Origin: Diacronema lutheri
Lineage: Eukaryota > Haptophyta > Pavlovophyceae > Pavlovales > Pavlovaceae
Length of the DNA stretch: 64,000 bases
Direction of reading: 5' to 3'
Assembly (NCBI GenBank): GCA_019448385.1
Contig: JAGTXO010000029.1
Span: 124,001-188,000 of the forward strand
This document shows, piece by piece, positions 63,501-64,000 of this stretch. Below the pieces are notes generated by a model. It saw only the letters and a program-made list of their open reading frames with translations, made no database searches and was not told the origin of the DNA. Position 1 is the first letter of the stretch. The number at the start of each line of letters is the position of its first letter. Both the position numbers and the translations under genes were made by a program.

Positions 63501-64000
63501 CGCGGCGCGATCGGCGTACGGCTGCGGCTCGCAACGCTCGCGCCGGACTCGCACGCGCTGCACGCGGAGATCCGCTCGCTGCAGCCGCACACGCTCAACT
63601 GGTCGAACGTGCCGGATTACTTGCCGCCCGCCATGTTCCACGCGATCGCGCGCGCGTGCTCGGCCGCCAAGGACACCGTCCATGTGATGTACACGATGAA
63701 CTGGCCCATCTTCCCGCACGGCGCGAGCCACGTCGAGTACGCCGCGCGGTGCGAGCCCCAAAAAATCAAGGAGCTTTTCCGCGGTATGGTGACCGGCGCG
63801 CACGGCGCCATTGCGGCGCAGTACGGCCTGCTTGGTTGGGACAAGGTGATGCTCGTGCCCCCCAACTCGAACATCCGCGACATTCTGGACTTCGGCTGCA
63901 TGATGAGCACGCACCGCGAATGGGCCGCGGCCTTCCTCGCACGTGGCGGCTTTGCGCACTCGCACCAGACAATGCACAGCATGCCCACCTTCTCGGTGCT
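60591..64000 (+). CDS. TPR-repeat protein, 3' end beyond the window
   Basis: 1136 residues without a stop from MDRVSPEVAAKTLEL. The N-terminal 190 residues (RGTIVGAPFVMTAAQLLLED, YVKLSVYNRV, RLLVLEPFYKVMGDGTRGI) resemble the region ahead of the TPRs in fungal and plant TPR-SET proteins. Two TPR blocks follow: CKVEGNRHFAAVEFEEAVASY near 208 and KARGNALFVAGDFSGALACY near 412. The remaining 570 residues were not recognised (landmarks RESLLFEGPLYDERVAPFHKEF, NRWVGYEQSAYAVAKTAAI-like segment, MYTMNWPIFPHGASHVEY). No SET or MYND motif is visible in the part present. Confidence 0.75.
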   Translation, partial: MDRVSPEVAAKTLELMADPAALDTLRRSGLDLSRFGQKRSNAELMRSHEKLLADMRRARATGMVTFRIGTTNAMVDVKPAHAFASPRVASDLTPIHASALAVGVTHRGRALRGTIVGAPFVMTAAQLLLEDDCGDYVKLSVYNRVRSQAEADALFVVGRRLLVLEPFYKVMGDGTRGIRCDNPNEVIVLPADDGTLGGTSSAVARAEACKVEGNRHFAAVEFEEAVASYTSGLDELDSRGASGRLLALCYLNSSAYLLELGEPMRALEAANVALALLAVAEHAPPRPELGKALVRAGRAAAALSASSAARWAMLEAARITRADDGGAKLLALIGERPAATSSGGDGLGLLLRALHAGDGSAHARERPGAEPALHAIGASAAPERRGGAHCLLGAGAARTPMRSTELASARTAETKARGNALFVAGDFSGALACYEAAVRELGCASLAATLLANRAAAFLRIGTQPALLGALRDARAALAIDRNEQQPKARHRVVLALVALEWLSEAEAACDEALRALPSGEHARVFAELGARIAERRSSVASAASEQPRRARSSEPRPSVRGRLNEVLRAQGELPDTASAMCMENARMMLSMAMRAGGDDAKMRESLLFEGPLYDERVAPFHKEFSQAGLMPKQCDVKRCMTKLHSAYEHAVAIRMHELQMTSGPSSTRRNDSGPDALAFGDSCFVTVGDVLKRLRSNEPADIDWLLHAKHGSVREIGARPYEKELHHSFSNAPVTPTVMAAGRTHVAVGFVDLASLSASIKISGYGEASSAPTRWVGYEQSAYAVAKTAAIIAMMQRGASDDDVLQVWFSAAWSVGARASFRTALRDMLSPECPRVTGGLDGGAVPPTVLAFLRHWSLADVPLAAARTGWLDSWEGSCVSFIGNFRLARDRHALCAYMLCGQLLAAQVGSVVMFGMPDELGAVSPSESFLQTISFVELVNAPSSAVCDVIETCVRIVRGRIADLSREMRRGAIGVRLRLATLAPDSHALHAEIRSLQPHTLNWSNVPDYLPPAMFHAIARACSAAKDTVHVMYTMNWPIFPHGASHVEYAARCEPQKIKELFRGMVTGAHGAIAAQYGLLGWDKVMLVPPNSNIRDILDFGCMMSTHREWAAAFLARGGFAHSHQTMHSMPTFSV

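Overview
The window looks like nuclear DNA of a GC-rich unicellular alga, most likely a haptophyte. The reasons are very high GC, compact intron-bearing genes, introns that mostly open with GTGCGC, arrays of a 27-residue GHLEVLQWAREHGC-type repeat, and genes for cilia, cohesin, autophagy, cAMP signalling and myosin. No search could be run, so the taxon is an inference. Exon limits were deduced from reading frames and family conservation.

Region 1 to 8.4 kb holds a myosin motor gene running off the left edge over a 9-bp minisatellite, the rRNA-processing nuclease FCF1/UTP24, a spermidine-synthase-like methyltransferase, and a divergent NEK kinase with RCC1 repeats; about 1.2 kb after it holds no convincing gene. 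Region 8.4 to 12.6 kb holds a broken transposon-like gene, then a duplicated block with an F-box-like/27-residue-repeat gene and a convergent unknown gene. Region 13 to 20.6 kb holds a large coiled-coil protein, a decayed RND/Patched-type permease with a 47-G run, dispersed repeat R1, and an unknown membrane protein. Region 21 to 30.3 kb holds an ATP-grasp-like (Cj0069-type) enzyme, an unknown helical protein divergent from UTP25 (U3 snoRNP), and a diverged 27-residue-repeat gene. Region 30.4 to 38.6 kb holds a Harbinger transposase remnant, a PKA regulatory subunit without a docking domain, repeat R2, a RING/RBR-like ligase, a bZIP factor divergent from DNAJC25, and ATG12 with two tiny exons. 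Region 38.6 to 49.4 kb holds a RAD21/REC8 kleisin divergent from an APH/CHK-like kinase, R1 between direct repeats, a nucleoside-hydrolase gene open in frame into a multi-pass TIR-domain protein, CFAP418 and an unknown membrane protein. Region 49.9 to 64 kb holds a very large protein joining FAS1, IPT/TIG and RPEL motifs, two further F-box-like/27-residue-repeat genes facing away from each other, the second copy of the duplicated block, and a TPR protein running off the right edge.

Most neighbours are unrelated housekeeping genes. Several divergent pairs start only about 70 to 135 bp apart and probably share promoters. The accessory content is the repeat-gene family, its segmental duplication, repeats R1 and R2, and the transposon remnants. 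The best candidates for something undescribed are the FAS1-IPT/TIG-RPEL protein and the nucleoside hydrolase/TIR locus.
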